Source of the DNA: Exobasidium rhododendri
Lineage: Eukaryota; Basidiomycota; Exobasidiomycetes; Exobasidiales; Exobasidiaceae
Assembly: GCA_026210745.1 (NCBI GenBank)
Contig: CP110631.1
Coordinates: forward strand, 3,968,001 to 4,032,000
Direction of reading: 5' to 3'
DNA: 64,000 bases
Shown here: piece after piece, positions 56,424 through 64,000 of the stretch
How the letters are laid out: each line of letters starts with the position of its first letter
Position numbering within the stretch: position 1 is the first letter of the stretch
Translations under genes and position numbers: made by a program
The notes under the pieces: generated by a model
Told to the model about the DNA's origin: nothing
The model's input: the letters and a program-made list of their open reading frames with translations, nothing else
The model's database searches: none

Positions 56424-56607
56424 GCCGCCACACACCAATCGCCAGTGATGGTCATGCACGCGGAGAGCCCGACAAGAAGGAAGAAGGAAGATAGGTGGCT
56501 GGTGCACGCGCCAAGTCTACAGAGTAGCACAGAGAGAGAGAGAGACGTCAATAGTCACAACTCCAACTCAAGACTCTAAATTAGGTGGGGCGACCCGTAG
56601 GCGGAGC

Positions 56608-56800
56608 AAAAACATAATGTCTAGCTAGGCTAGATTCTTTTCTTGATCAGATTTGTCATCCTTGTCCAGGGACCATGCTAATCTTCTGCGGGAGGAGAAT
56701 TCGAACGCGCGGTAAGCAAACGGCCGGGGGCAATACTTGGATAAGTCGGTCCAAACTAACCTCTGTATTGTTCCAAATTTATGTTATGCCCCGAAGGGCA
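56608..56800 (-). ncRNA. U6: U6 spliceosomal snRNA gene interrupted by an intron
   Basis: Catalytic snRNA of the spliceosome, transcribed by RNA polymerase III. Exon 1 (56800-56761) starts with a perfect UUCG-capped hairpin (TGCCC-TTCG-GGGCA) and ends GGAACAATACAGAG. Exon 2 (56685-56608) runs AAGATTAGCATGGTCCCT, GGACAAGGATGAC and on to a T5 run. Joined, they give the invariant ACAGAGA box, the AGC triad and the internal stem-loop bulge, so the mature RNA (about 118 nt) looks intact. Between them lies a 75-nt segment (56760-56686) with 5' GTTAGT, branch-like CTTAC and 3' CGCAG, a spliceosomal-type intron that splits the ACAGAGA box after its sixth base. The T5 run at 56608-56612 is the terminator. 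The 5' end is inferred from the hairpin. Confidence 0.92.
56697..56707 (-). promoter_or_regulatory. Pol III B-box-like element inside the U6 intron
   Basis: Minus-strand CGTTCGAATTC matches the B-box consensus GGTTCGANTCC at 9 of 11 positions and ends 11 nt before the intron's 3' splice site. In fission yeast U6 the B box is likewise known to lie in the intron. Function here is inferred from that precedent. Confidence 0.55.
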
Positions 56801-56821
56801 AAATTTTGGCAAAATTCTGAG

Positions 56822-56829
56822 TTAATGTA
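56822..56829 (-). promoter_or_regulatory. TATA-like element upstream of U6
   Basis: TACATTAA lies 22-29 bp upstream of the inferred U6 5' end, the distance expected for the TATA box of U6 genes. The match to TATAWAW is weak. Confidence 0.3.
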
Positions 56830-56971
56830 GGACGCTCTGTCTCTCGCCTGCTCAACAACAAAAGCCTAAAATTTCCATCAACTTTTTTCTAAATTTTTTT
56901 TTATCTGTAAATCTTCTGAAATCAGGACGAGGACGTCCCTTTCTTTCCTGCTGGAGAACAAAGGAGAAGAT

Positions 56972-58934
56972 ATGAGCCGCCATTCGGAAGACAGCGATTC
57001 GCACGCCTCTTCCTTTGACGAGGAGGACGATCAAGATTGGGGCGATTGGGTTGACGATGAGGAACAATCTGGTCTGGTCATTGCAAGCTCATCGCACGTC
57101 TCGGGCGACTCGAAGACAGTGTATCACGCTCTCTTTTTCGACAGCGGTGCTTCTCCTGCACCTGCGCACCTTCAGAAATTCACAAGTGCAAGAGAGGCAA
57201 TTGATCATGCTGCTAGACTAGGGTGCAATCTACTCGACGTCATTCAACGATGCAATTTGGACACCTTGCAGATCATCCGACTGATAAACTACCTCCGAAG
57301 ACAGGTTGTGGAAGCGAGCTCGCCGAAGTATTACCCCAAAGCGAATGAGATAAATGCACTGACAGGTAAAGAGCCCTTCTTGACGGATGATGGACAGCTG
57401 GTGCCTGTTCCTGGATACGAAAACGATGGCCTATTGCAGACCGACTTTGACGAGTTGAGTGCCAGCATACAGGAAGGCGAAGGTATACACGCAGGATCTG
57501 TCGAATCAAGAAGAATCAACGAATTGGAAAGTCAGCTCTATGCTTCTCATCTAGCATTTGAAGACCTTCGCAAGCGTTTCATGGAAGTGTCTGGACTGAA
57601 AGATTCCCTCGGCGACTCACAAGGGAGCGGCAAAGGTAAAGAAAAGGCTGAAACATCGATAGTCGCAGGCAAAGAAGACAGCCACTACTTTTCATCGTAT
57701 GCCTCGCACGACATACATCAAACCATGATCTCGGACAAGGCCCGAACACTGTCTTATGCCAAATTCCTACTCTCTCCTCATAATGCACATCTGCTTCGCG
57801 GAAAGGTTGTGATGGACGTCGGTTGTGGTAGTGGAATTCTCTCTTTGTTTGCTGCCAGAGCTGGTGCTAAGCAAGTACTAGCTATCGATGCAAGCGACGT
57901 CGCAGATCGAGCCAGGGAGAATATCCGCAGTAACGGTATGGAAGGCATCATCACCGTGTACAAAGGCAAGATGGAAGAGCTTGGAGACCGACTAGACGAA
58001 TACAAAGGCAAGGTAGACGTCATAGTGTCTGAATGGATGGGCTACTTTCTCCTCTACGAATCAATGTTGCCCTCCGTCCTCTACGCTCGAGACGTGTACC
58101 TGCGCAAAGGTGGTTTACTGGCACCGTCACACACCAGAATGGTTCTAGCCGCTGTTGCCGACTGCAGCCTCATTTCGGACCGATTGCGATTTTGGGACAA
58201 CGTTCATGGCTTCTCCATGAACGCCATGAAGGTCGGGCTGGTTGACGAAGCTTGGACCGACACACTAGAGCCAAATCAAGTCGTTTCCTCGGTAGACACG
58301 ATTTACGAATTGCCACTACAGAGCATGTCAGCTCAACAGCCCTCCTTCCGAGCACCCTTTTCCATTCAAATCAGTAGAAAGTGCTCTGTACAAGCTTTTG
58401 CTTCTTGGTTCGACACCTGGTTCACGCCAGACGGTCAGCCACTTGCCAACACAGAGACTGGTAATATGGAGGGAGGACAGGATCTGGAAGGTTTGCCACC
58501 GGTGACTCTGCAATGTCCTCAAGAGGCAGATGTTCGAGGATTGCTGTCCCTGCAAAAGGACGGCATCGTCGCAAGGGACACTGACGGTCCACAAGGCAAG
58601 GGGGAGACCGTCTCCTTTACCACTGGCCCGCACGGACTGGAAACACACTGGAAGCAGACATTCTTCGTTCTGAAAGAGCCCATCGAGGTGGAGGAAGGTA
58701 AGGAGAGCGCATGTCACATTGAGATTGGAGCAAAACTGACGAATGACGCTCAACTTTCTACCCTTCTTTGCAGATTCCGTCATTGTGGGAGAGCTCGGAT
58801 GCAAGCCCAACGAGGAGAATACGAGAGAAGTAGACGTCGAGATACACTACTCCGTTCGAAATCCTTCCGATGCGGTCAAAGCCGGCAAGAAGTCGGTAGA
58901 GACAAGAACCGTGCAACTCTTTGCTGTACGTTGA
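56972..58934 (+). CDS. Protein arginine N-methyltransferase, PRMT3-like
   Basis: Type I arginine methyltransferase; PRMT3 methylates ribosomal protein uS5/Rps2 in the cytoplasm. Exons 56972-58697 and 58774-58934 encode 628 residues. The acidic N-terminus (DEEDDQDWGDWVDDEE) is PRMT3-like. Where PRMT3 has a C2H2 finger this protein has YHALFFDSG, without the Cys pair. The catalytic core is intact: YFSSYASHDIHQTMISDKART, VMDVGCGSGILSLFAARAGA (SAM motif I), double-E loop SEWMGYFLLYESMLPSVLYARD, and the THW-loop equivalent GPHGLETHWKQ. A roughly 70-residue insert precedes the THW loop. The 3' end may be spliced again (58926-58975), changing the last residues. Confidence 0.88.
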
Positions 58935-59677
58935 CGATGCTCCTCACGGGAATCCGTCCACTAATGCCAATGTAGAACATGTGCTCGTCTCAAGTGTGAA
59001 TATTGCGCAAAGAGAGGAGCGCTCCTTCTTCTTCTTCTTCTTCGACGTCTCTTTGAGGCCCTCCTGTGTGGCCCTACAAGGCGTACGTAGGGCGTGTGCA
59101 AGCTTGCCTACCTCCTCCCCACATTGATGAGGGAAACCAAGTAATTTATCCGCCCTATTTCCCCCTTAACTTCTTCTCCGCATCAAAGAGACTGGAAAGA
59201 TTCCCGTCTACACCAGCAAGATCAGAAAGAGCGGGGAAAGACGTGAGGCGGGATAAACATTAATCCGGCACGCACTATGAACGGGAAGATAGTTGGGCCG
59301 GAATTGTACTACCTGGTGGCGCGACGAATAGTCCAATTTTATAGCGTGAGGGTGGTAGAGCCAATTCCTCAGACTCCTGCCGTGCCCTCCTGCAGCCTAC
59401 TTTCCTCCTAAAACCACCGACTTCGACTATAGTCTGGAAGGGAGAGAGAGCAGTGCGTGCGGCATAGGTGCTGCCACCGCTCTACCCGCTGAGGTGACCC
59501 CGGACCCATAGACAAGACGGACAATTGCTTAAATACGCTCCCTCTTCCTTGCTCATCTTTCCAAAGTGAACTTGCTTTAGAAACCTGCTCTATTTTCTCC
59601 ACCCTTTTCCCTCCGACTGCTGAAATCCTTTTCTCTTTTATTGCATCGCGCCTCTGATCGCAAGAGCAAAGCACATC
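58935..59677. other. Intergenic region between PRMT3-like and shikimate dehydrogenase-like genes
   Basis: This 743-bp stretch contains a TTC run near 59028-59042. On the minus strand at about 59473-59505 a string resembles a tRNA D-arm (CTCAGCGGGTAGAGCGG), but no T-arm or acceptor follows. The rest has no recognisable feature; it should contain the promoter of the downstream gene. Confidence 0.4.
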
Positions 59678-61106
59678 ATGGCCTCCTCATCTCTCCCTAC
59701 ACCACCACCTCACCCTACTGCTCAAGAGATCGCCTCATCGTCCCGTCGCCATCGCTTGTTCGGTTACCCCATCACTCACAGTGCATCCCCTGCCTTCCAA
59801 AACACGCTGCTCCGATTTCAGGCGGGTGAACACAATCTAGCAAGTGTAGCGACCTACTCTCTTTGCGAAACAAAGTCTTTGCAAGAGTCGCATTTCTACA
59901 ACTACGTTCGACATGACGCTAATCATGGTGGCAGTGCCGTCACGATGCCTCTCAAGGTAGCTGTTGCCTCTAATTTGGGGCCGGACGAGATCTTGGATGA
60001 ACTTGATCCTGTTGGACGTGCGACCTTGACTGTCAACACCATCGTGGTTCTACCATCCCTGCTTGGGGAGACTTCACTCGAGAAAAGAAGGATGATCGGT
60101 ACGAATACCGACTATCTAGGCATTCGGCATGCTCTTTTGCGTAGTGTGGCAAGCCAAAATGGTCTTCTACCCGCAGCATACATGAGCCAAGAGCGTCCTT
60201 ACATCTTCCCATCTCAGCAAATTGGTGACCGGGTGGTGAAGCCTTCTGCTTTTATTATCGGAAGTGGAGGCACCTGCCGGTCAGCCGTTTGGGCTCTACA
60301 TAATCTCGGCTTGTCACCTTTGTACTTGCTGAATCGAGACGAACAAGAGAGTCTAGATGTCGTTCAACACTTTTCGACTATGAACATCGATCTCAGACCG
60401 CTTCGAAGTATGGAGGCATATGAAAGGGAAAGAGCTCTCAGAGAACAAGGAAAGGTCGGAAAGGTAGTGGCTGCCGTTGGTGCCATTCCTGCCTTTGAGC
60501 CAGCTACGGCCGATGAGAAGATGGTGAGTCTTTGCCGCTTGGAAGCCGCGAAGGTGCCACATTATTTCAGCTTATTGACATGCCGATTTGGCTCCATCTC
60601 TTTACCAGGTCTACACAATCGCTCACTCTTTCTTTGAAGAATCGTACGACGCATTCCACCTACCGGTCGCCCCTGCACCTGCAGATCAGCGCAATCTACC
60701 GCTATCGGCTAAGAGGCCTTTCTTGGACATGTGCTACAAGCCTCGCTTGACCCCTCTCCTGATCTTTGCCGGTCAATCACAGACTTGGGATCCAATAGGA
60801 GGCGTCGAAGCTATGGTCGAACAAGGGCTGGCACAAGCGAGAATGTGGGCAGCAAGTGCTTGTATCTTGGATGGGAAGGTACCTAAGGACGACCCTCTAA
60901 CATACGCAACCAGGGAAGGCGATGACGGTCCACTAGGCAAGGAATGTGAAGAAGAAGCTCGAAGGATGGTTCAAGGGATGTCAGATGTCGTCGTCCTTCC
61001 GACAGCAGCAGCAGCATCTACCACACCTGCTATGGAGCCCAGTGTTCGGCTTCTGCCCGCGCTAGGCAGCAACGCAGAGTCTTTCAAGACTCAAAGTGTC
61101 CATTGA
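59678..61106 (+). CDS. Stand-alone shikimate/quinate dehydrogenase-like protein
   Basis: Exons 59678-60523 and 60609-61106 encode 447 residues. The N-terminal substrate domain opens RHRLFGYPITHSASPAFQNT and has the catalytic Lys in GGSAVTMPLKVAV, then NTIVV and GTNTDYLGI with the catalytic Asp. The nucleotide-binding domain has AFIIGSGGTCRSAVWAL (glycine-rich loop) and LLNRDEQE. The C-terminal half ends FLDMCYKPRLTPLL and WDPIGGVEAMVEQGLAQARMW, matching the shikimate dehydrogenase end (GxxMLxxQ). Key residues are present, so it may be catalytic. In fungi shikimate synthesis is done by the pentafunctional AROM protein; separate copies are usually quinate-pathway enzymes or repressors. Which one this is cannot be decided here. 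Confidence 0.83.
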
Positions 61107-61296
61107 TGCAAAATCAAGGACGTACAGTCTTTGGTTCCTATTCGCCGGCGCCCTCTCTGTAACATCGTATCCCTCTCACTAGACTGTCTCTTCTCCCCTT
61201 TTCTCCTCTTCAATGCTCTAGTGTATATTACAATCATATAGTACAATCAGTTATGCATGCCACGCAAGGCCCCCTTTCTGGTCTCGATTTTGAATT

Positions 61297-62397
61297 TTAG
61301 ACGACGCCGACAATTCGAGTCGAAGCATCTGTCTGAAGCGCTTTGTCCATAATCACAGTCAAGTCTTTGACCCGCCTCCTCGCTATCTGGATTGCTCGTT
61401 GCACGACTACCTTGCTCAAGGGTCGACCGCCTGCTTTGTCTAGAACGCAGATCTCTCCTTGCGAATTGGCGACGATAGTTAGTTTGGAAGTGCACAATGT
61501 TGACTCTAGGGGCGTTGGGTCGATCAATATCATTACTCCATCTTCCATTTCAGCATCCTCTTCGCTGAGTTCCTTTGACACTTTTGCTGTTCCCGCACCA
61601 ATGCCACTGACATAAGTACTCGCCATATGAGCAGGATCGAAAATGGCAAATGAAACACTGAGGGGGTGATGATGCAAAGCCATCGGCAAGGGGACTCTCT
61701 CACTTTCGTCGTGTACAATGACCCTTGGCTTTGTGATGCTTGATTGTGCTCGCATTGTCGAAGTCCCTGAAACGATCGATGTATCTGGCCTACGAAAGTG
61801 ACGTAAGGAAACGATACAACCGAGAACAGCCGCATCTAGGGCGGCACCTCCCGCACTGAGTAGATGCACAGTCAAGCAGACAGACCATACCTGACCGGCC
61901 CGAAGAAGAGTAATAAGTAAAAGGGGGAATTTACTGTCAGCCAAGTCGCCCAGCAGAATCAATCTTGTAGACTTAGGAGAGAGAGAGAGAGAGAGACGCA
62001 CCTTGTGACCAGCAACGACGCAAAGTGCTTCCCGATCTACAACTTCGCTTCGCCGAACAGCCTTGTCCAAACCTCGATCAAAGAGAACTTCTTCCTCGTT
62101 GCTCCTTCCTCGCTCAAATTGTGTTCCTGCCATTGGCTGAATTTCGGACCTGATCTCTACAAATCCTTCATAGGGTCGATCTGGCCTTGGTGAGACGAGG
62201 GCGGCATGCGTTGAAATCAAGACCCGAGTGTCTCCAAGGCTGGCTTGTACCCAACCGAGTTCCGACGAAAACTCCAACGAGACCTTTCTCGATTCTAAGA
62301 AGCTGCGTCCATCTAGTCGAATGGATTGCAGTAGAGCCGACTTGAGAAAGCTGACTTCAGTCAACGACGGTTCCAAGAGGGTCCCTGGTTGAGGCAT
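61297..62397 (-). CDS. RRP45: Exosome core subunit RRP45 (EXOSC9)
   Basis: RNase PH-like ring subunit of the RNA exosome, which degrades and trims RNA in nucleus and cytoplasm. Exons 62397-62002 and 61890-61297 encode 329 residues. The N-terminus EPSLTEVSFLKSALLQSIRLDGRSFLESR is typical of Rrp45 (human: SNCERRFLLRAIEEKKRLDGRQ). LGDTRVLISTHAALVSPRPDRPYEG follows, then AGHKVWSVCLTVHLLSAGGAALDAA across the intron and CIVSLRHFRRPD. The second half carries DPTPLE and the closing helix. RNase PH catalytic residues are absent, as in other eukaryotic ring subunits. Shorter than human EXOSC9 (439), similar to yeast Rrp45 (305). The intron begins GTGCGT followed by a CT repeat. Confidence 0.93.
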   Translation of the reverse strand: MPQPGTLLEPSLTEVSFLKSALLQSIRLDGRSFLESRKVSLEFSSELGWVQASLGDTRVLISTHAALVSPRPDRPYEGFVEIRSEIQPMAGTQFERGRSNEEEVLFDRGLDKAVRRSEVVDREALCVVAGHKVRLSLSLSPKSTRLILLGDLADSKFPLLLITLLRAGQVWSVCLTVHLLSAGGAALDAAVLGCIVSLRHFRRPDTSIVSGTSTMRAQSSITKPRVIVHDESERVPLPMALHHHPLSVSFAIFDPAHMASTYVSGIGAGTAKVSKELSEEDAEMEDGVMILIDPTPLESTLCTSKLTIVANSQGEICVLDKAGGRPLSKVVVQRAIQIARRRVKDLTVIMDKALQTDASTRIVGVV

Positions 62398-62554
62398 CCT
62401 CTATTCACTTCGAAAGAGATGGATGAGAAGTTAAAGTGAGTGCATACGCTTTCATTCTTGTTTCTTCTCAATAAGCTTCAACCCTACAAATTACCTAGCC
62501 TGGATTAACTTTTTTTGTTTCTGTACGGTATTTCTTCTTGGCAGTCTGTGTGAT

Positions 62555-62562
62555 CCACGTGG
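62555..62562. promoter_or_regulatory. CCACGTGG palindrome (E-box/ERSE-like) in the LHS1 promoter
   Basis: Perfect palindrome 123 bp upstream of the chaperone start, in the 287-bp promoter shared with RRP45. It contains the CACGTG core and lies 21 bp from a second ACGT-core site. Confidence 0.4.
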
Positions 62563-62583
62563 CTGGACGGGTGACCCGCGGCT

Positions 62584-62591
62584 CCACGTCA
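62584..62591 (-). promoter_or_regulatory. UPRE-like TGACGTGG upstream of the ER chaperone
   Basis: The minus strand reads TGACGTGG, identical to the UPR element bound by Hac1/XBP1/ATF6-type bZIP factors. It lies 94 bp upstream of the LHS1 start. A link to the unfolded protein response is inferred from motif and gene function. Confidence 0.5.
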
Positions 62592-62684
62592 TGGGTGCGG
62601 CACCTATTCTTCTCGACGTGCATCCTGGAGGATCAGAGTGTCACTTGTGTCATTAAAGTATCACCTTCCTTGACATTCAGCCCC

Positions 62685-64000
62685 ATGTTGGGAGCACTCC
62701 TCAAAATTCGCCCTATGGGCCTCTTGATAATAGCGCTGGCAGCGTTTCAATTTCTTGGAATGGTCTGTCATGCAATGGGCGTGGTTGGGATAGACTATGG
62801 CACGGAGTCGATGAAAGTGTCCCTCGTCAAGCCGGGTCAACCTTTCGACGTAGTCCTATCGAGGGACTCAAAGCGTAAGATCTCCTCAGCAGTAGCGTGG
62901 AAGGTGCAAGAGAGAATGTTTGGAACGGACGCTGTGAATCTTGCTACTAGGTACCCTGGTGACACATTCATGGGAGCAAAATTCTTGCTTGGAAGAGCAT
63001 CTGATGACGAGCAAGCCAAATCAAGACAGCAGCGATTGTTGGGAACAAAGCTCACTCCAACAAGACTCCGCAACGGTACCACCGTATCGCTTCAGAGAGA
63101 GACCGACTACACGATCAATAAAGAAGGAGCTGATACCTACTCCGTCGAGGAGGTGGTTGGAATGCAATTGGGACATGCAAAGATGCTCGCAGAAGAGCAG
63201 GCCGGTGAGGAGGTGATGAGAACGTATCCTGGCAATATTGGCTCCTATGGAGGACTTGATGTAGTCATTACCGTGCCCATCTTCTTCACGACGGCTGAAA
63301 GGCAGAGTATCCTGGACGCTGCTAACATTGCCGGCATGCGGCCCAAGCTTGTTTCTGACGGCGCTGCTGGTGAGTAGGTTGAGGAATGGGACAGGGTAAA
63401 GAAAGTTTATCGTCGAGAGTCATGCAACGGTGCTAATCTGTGATGCTTCTGTTTCCCCTTTTTGTTCAGTGGCCGTCAACTATGCAATGAGTCGAACCTT
63501 TCCCAAGCCAGAAAAGCACCTCTTCTTTGATTCAGGCGCCGGTTCCACCACTGCGACACTTGTCCAATTTAGCACCAAGACCGTGCAGGCGGATTCGATT
63601 CTGTCAATAGGAAACACACAGAAGGAGGCAGTCGTTGTCGAAGTGATTGCATCTGGCTGGGATAGGGACGCGAATGGCCTGGCTTTAGACCTGCTCATTC
63701 GAGATGCTTTGGCCGATCAATTTGAGAGCAAGCACGGGAGCAAGCTCAGCAAACCCATCCGAGAACAGCCACGATCGATGGCAAGACTGTTGAAAGAATC
63801 GAATCGAGTCAAGCATATACTGAGCGCAAACACCGAGGCTAACAGCGCGGTAGAGGGACTAGCAGAAGAGATTGATTTCCGAGGGAAATTGAGCAGAGAA
63901 GAGCTCGAATCGCTAGTTCACAAGGCAGGCCTGAAGGAGAAGTTTAGTCAGCCGCTTCGAGATGTGCTCAAGGAGAGTGGCCTTTCGATGAAGGACATCT
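62685..64000 (+). CDS. LHS1: ER lumenal Hsp70-family chaperone LHS1/HYOU1 (Hsp170), 5' part
   Basis: Nucleotide-exchange factor and holdase for the ER Hsp70 Kar2/BiP. Exon 1 is 62685-63369; exon 2 starts at 63470 and is still open at the window end, giving about 405 residues. A signal peptide spans about 1-31 (MGLLIIALAAFQFLGMVCHA). The Hsp110/170-type ATPase domain follows: GVVGIDYGTESMKVSLVKPG (phosphate-1), RKISSAVAWK, ATRYPGDTFMGAKFLLGR, VVITVPIFFTTAERQSILDAANIAG, and LFFDSGAGSTTATLVQF (phosphate-2). VVIASGWDRDANGLALD-type sequence then SNRVKHILSANTEANSAVE match LHS1/HYOU1 better than BiP. The lid and substrate domains lie outside the window. A Met at 62715 is an alternative start with an equally good signal sequence. 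Confidence 0.92.

Noticed and set aside
59420-59510. Second tRNA-like D-arm (CTCAGCGGGTAGAGCGG) on the minus strand
   Set aside because: A 4-5 bp hairpin with a 7-base loop can be drawn next to it, but base 33 is not T, there is no T-arm and the acceptor ends do not pair.
1-64000. Mobile elements, virus-derived elements, CRISPR arrays and biosynthetic clusters
   Set aside because: I looked for reverse transcriptase, integrase, transposase and capsid motifs, terminal repeats, direct-repeat/spacer arrays and PKS/NRPS/terpene genes and saw none. The single P450 and CoA-ligase are not adjacent to other pathway genes.

Overview
This window is nuclear DNA of a basidiomycete fungus. The genes are compact, broken by short (about 50-120 nt) GT-AG introns that mostly begin GTGAGT, and separated by a few hundred bases. 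The set is typical of fungi: a group III hybrid histidine kinase, a KRE2/KTR mannosyltransferase, a Vps3844-type ER/vacuolar membrane protein, histidinol phosphatase, an Ohr-type peroxidase and a tetraspanin. Protein character and intron style suggest Ustilaginomycotina or a close relative; that placement is an inference. I found no transposon, virus-derived element, CRISPR array, prophage or plasmid feature.

Layout, left to right. 0-10 kb: the 3' end of an unrecognised Ser/Asn-rich protein, transportin (KAP104), a mitochondrial-looking Ohr peroxidase, an F-box protein and a Golgi alpha-1,2-mannosyltransferase. 10-18.3 kb: a DUF1992 (DNAJC28-like) protein, a 4-coumarate-CoA-ligase-like enzyme, EFG1 (rRNA processing), a METTL2/6-type tRNA methyltransferase and an unrecognised small protein. 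18.4-28.3 kb: a DHX57/DHX29-like RNA helicase, a HELLS/IRC5 SNF2 remodeller and a P450. 28.3-33.2 kb: a gene-poor stretch, a mucin-like single-pass membrane protein, SmD2 and an intron-containing tRNA-Arg(CCT). 33-44.5 kb: complex I 75-kDa subunit, the NIK1-type kinase, a tetraspanin with a long N-terminal extension and ESCRT-II SNF8. 44.7-56.4 kb: MON2, a small protein of uncertain function, HIS2, Vps3844 and MED17. 56.6-64 kb: U6 snRNA, a PRMT3-like methyltransferase, a stand-alone shikimate dehydrogenase-like protein, exosome RRP45, and the 5' part of an ER Hsp110/170 chaperone (LHS1/HYOU1) that runs off the window.

Most genes are arranged as divergent pairs sharing 150-310 bp promoters. 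Exon models were built by hand; wherever complete, exon lengths add to whole codons and junctions fit the protein family.

The most notable feature is the U6 gene (minus strand, about 56608-56800). Its ACAGAGA box is split by a 75-nt spliceosomal-type intron, and that intron carries a near-consensus Pol III B box just before the 3' splice site. An essential spliceosomal RNA would thus need splicing to become functional, and its promoter element would lie in the removed segment. Other points worth checking are exons of 15-30 nt in several housekeeping genes, UPR-type sites in front of the ER chaperone, an MCB-type site in front of HELLS, and a PRMT3-like protein that has lost the zinc-finger cysteines.
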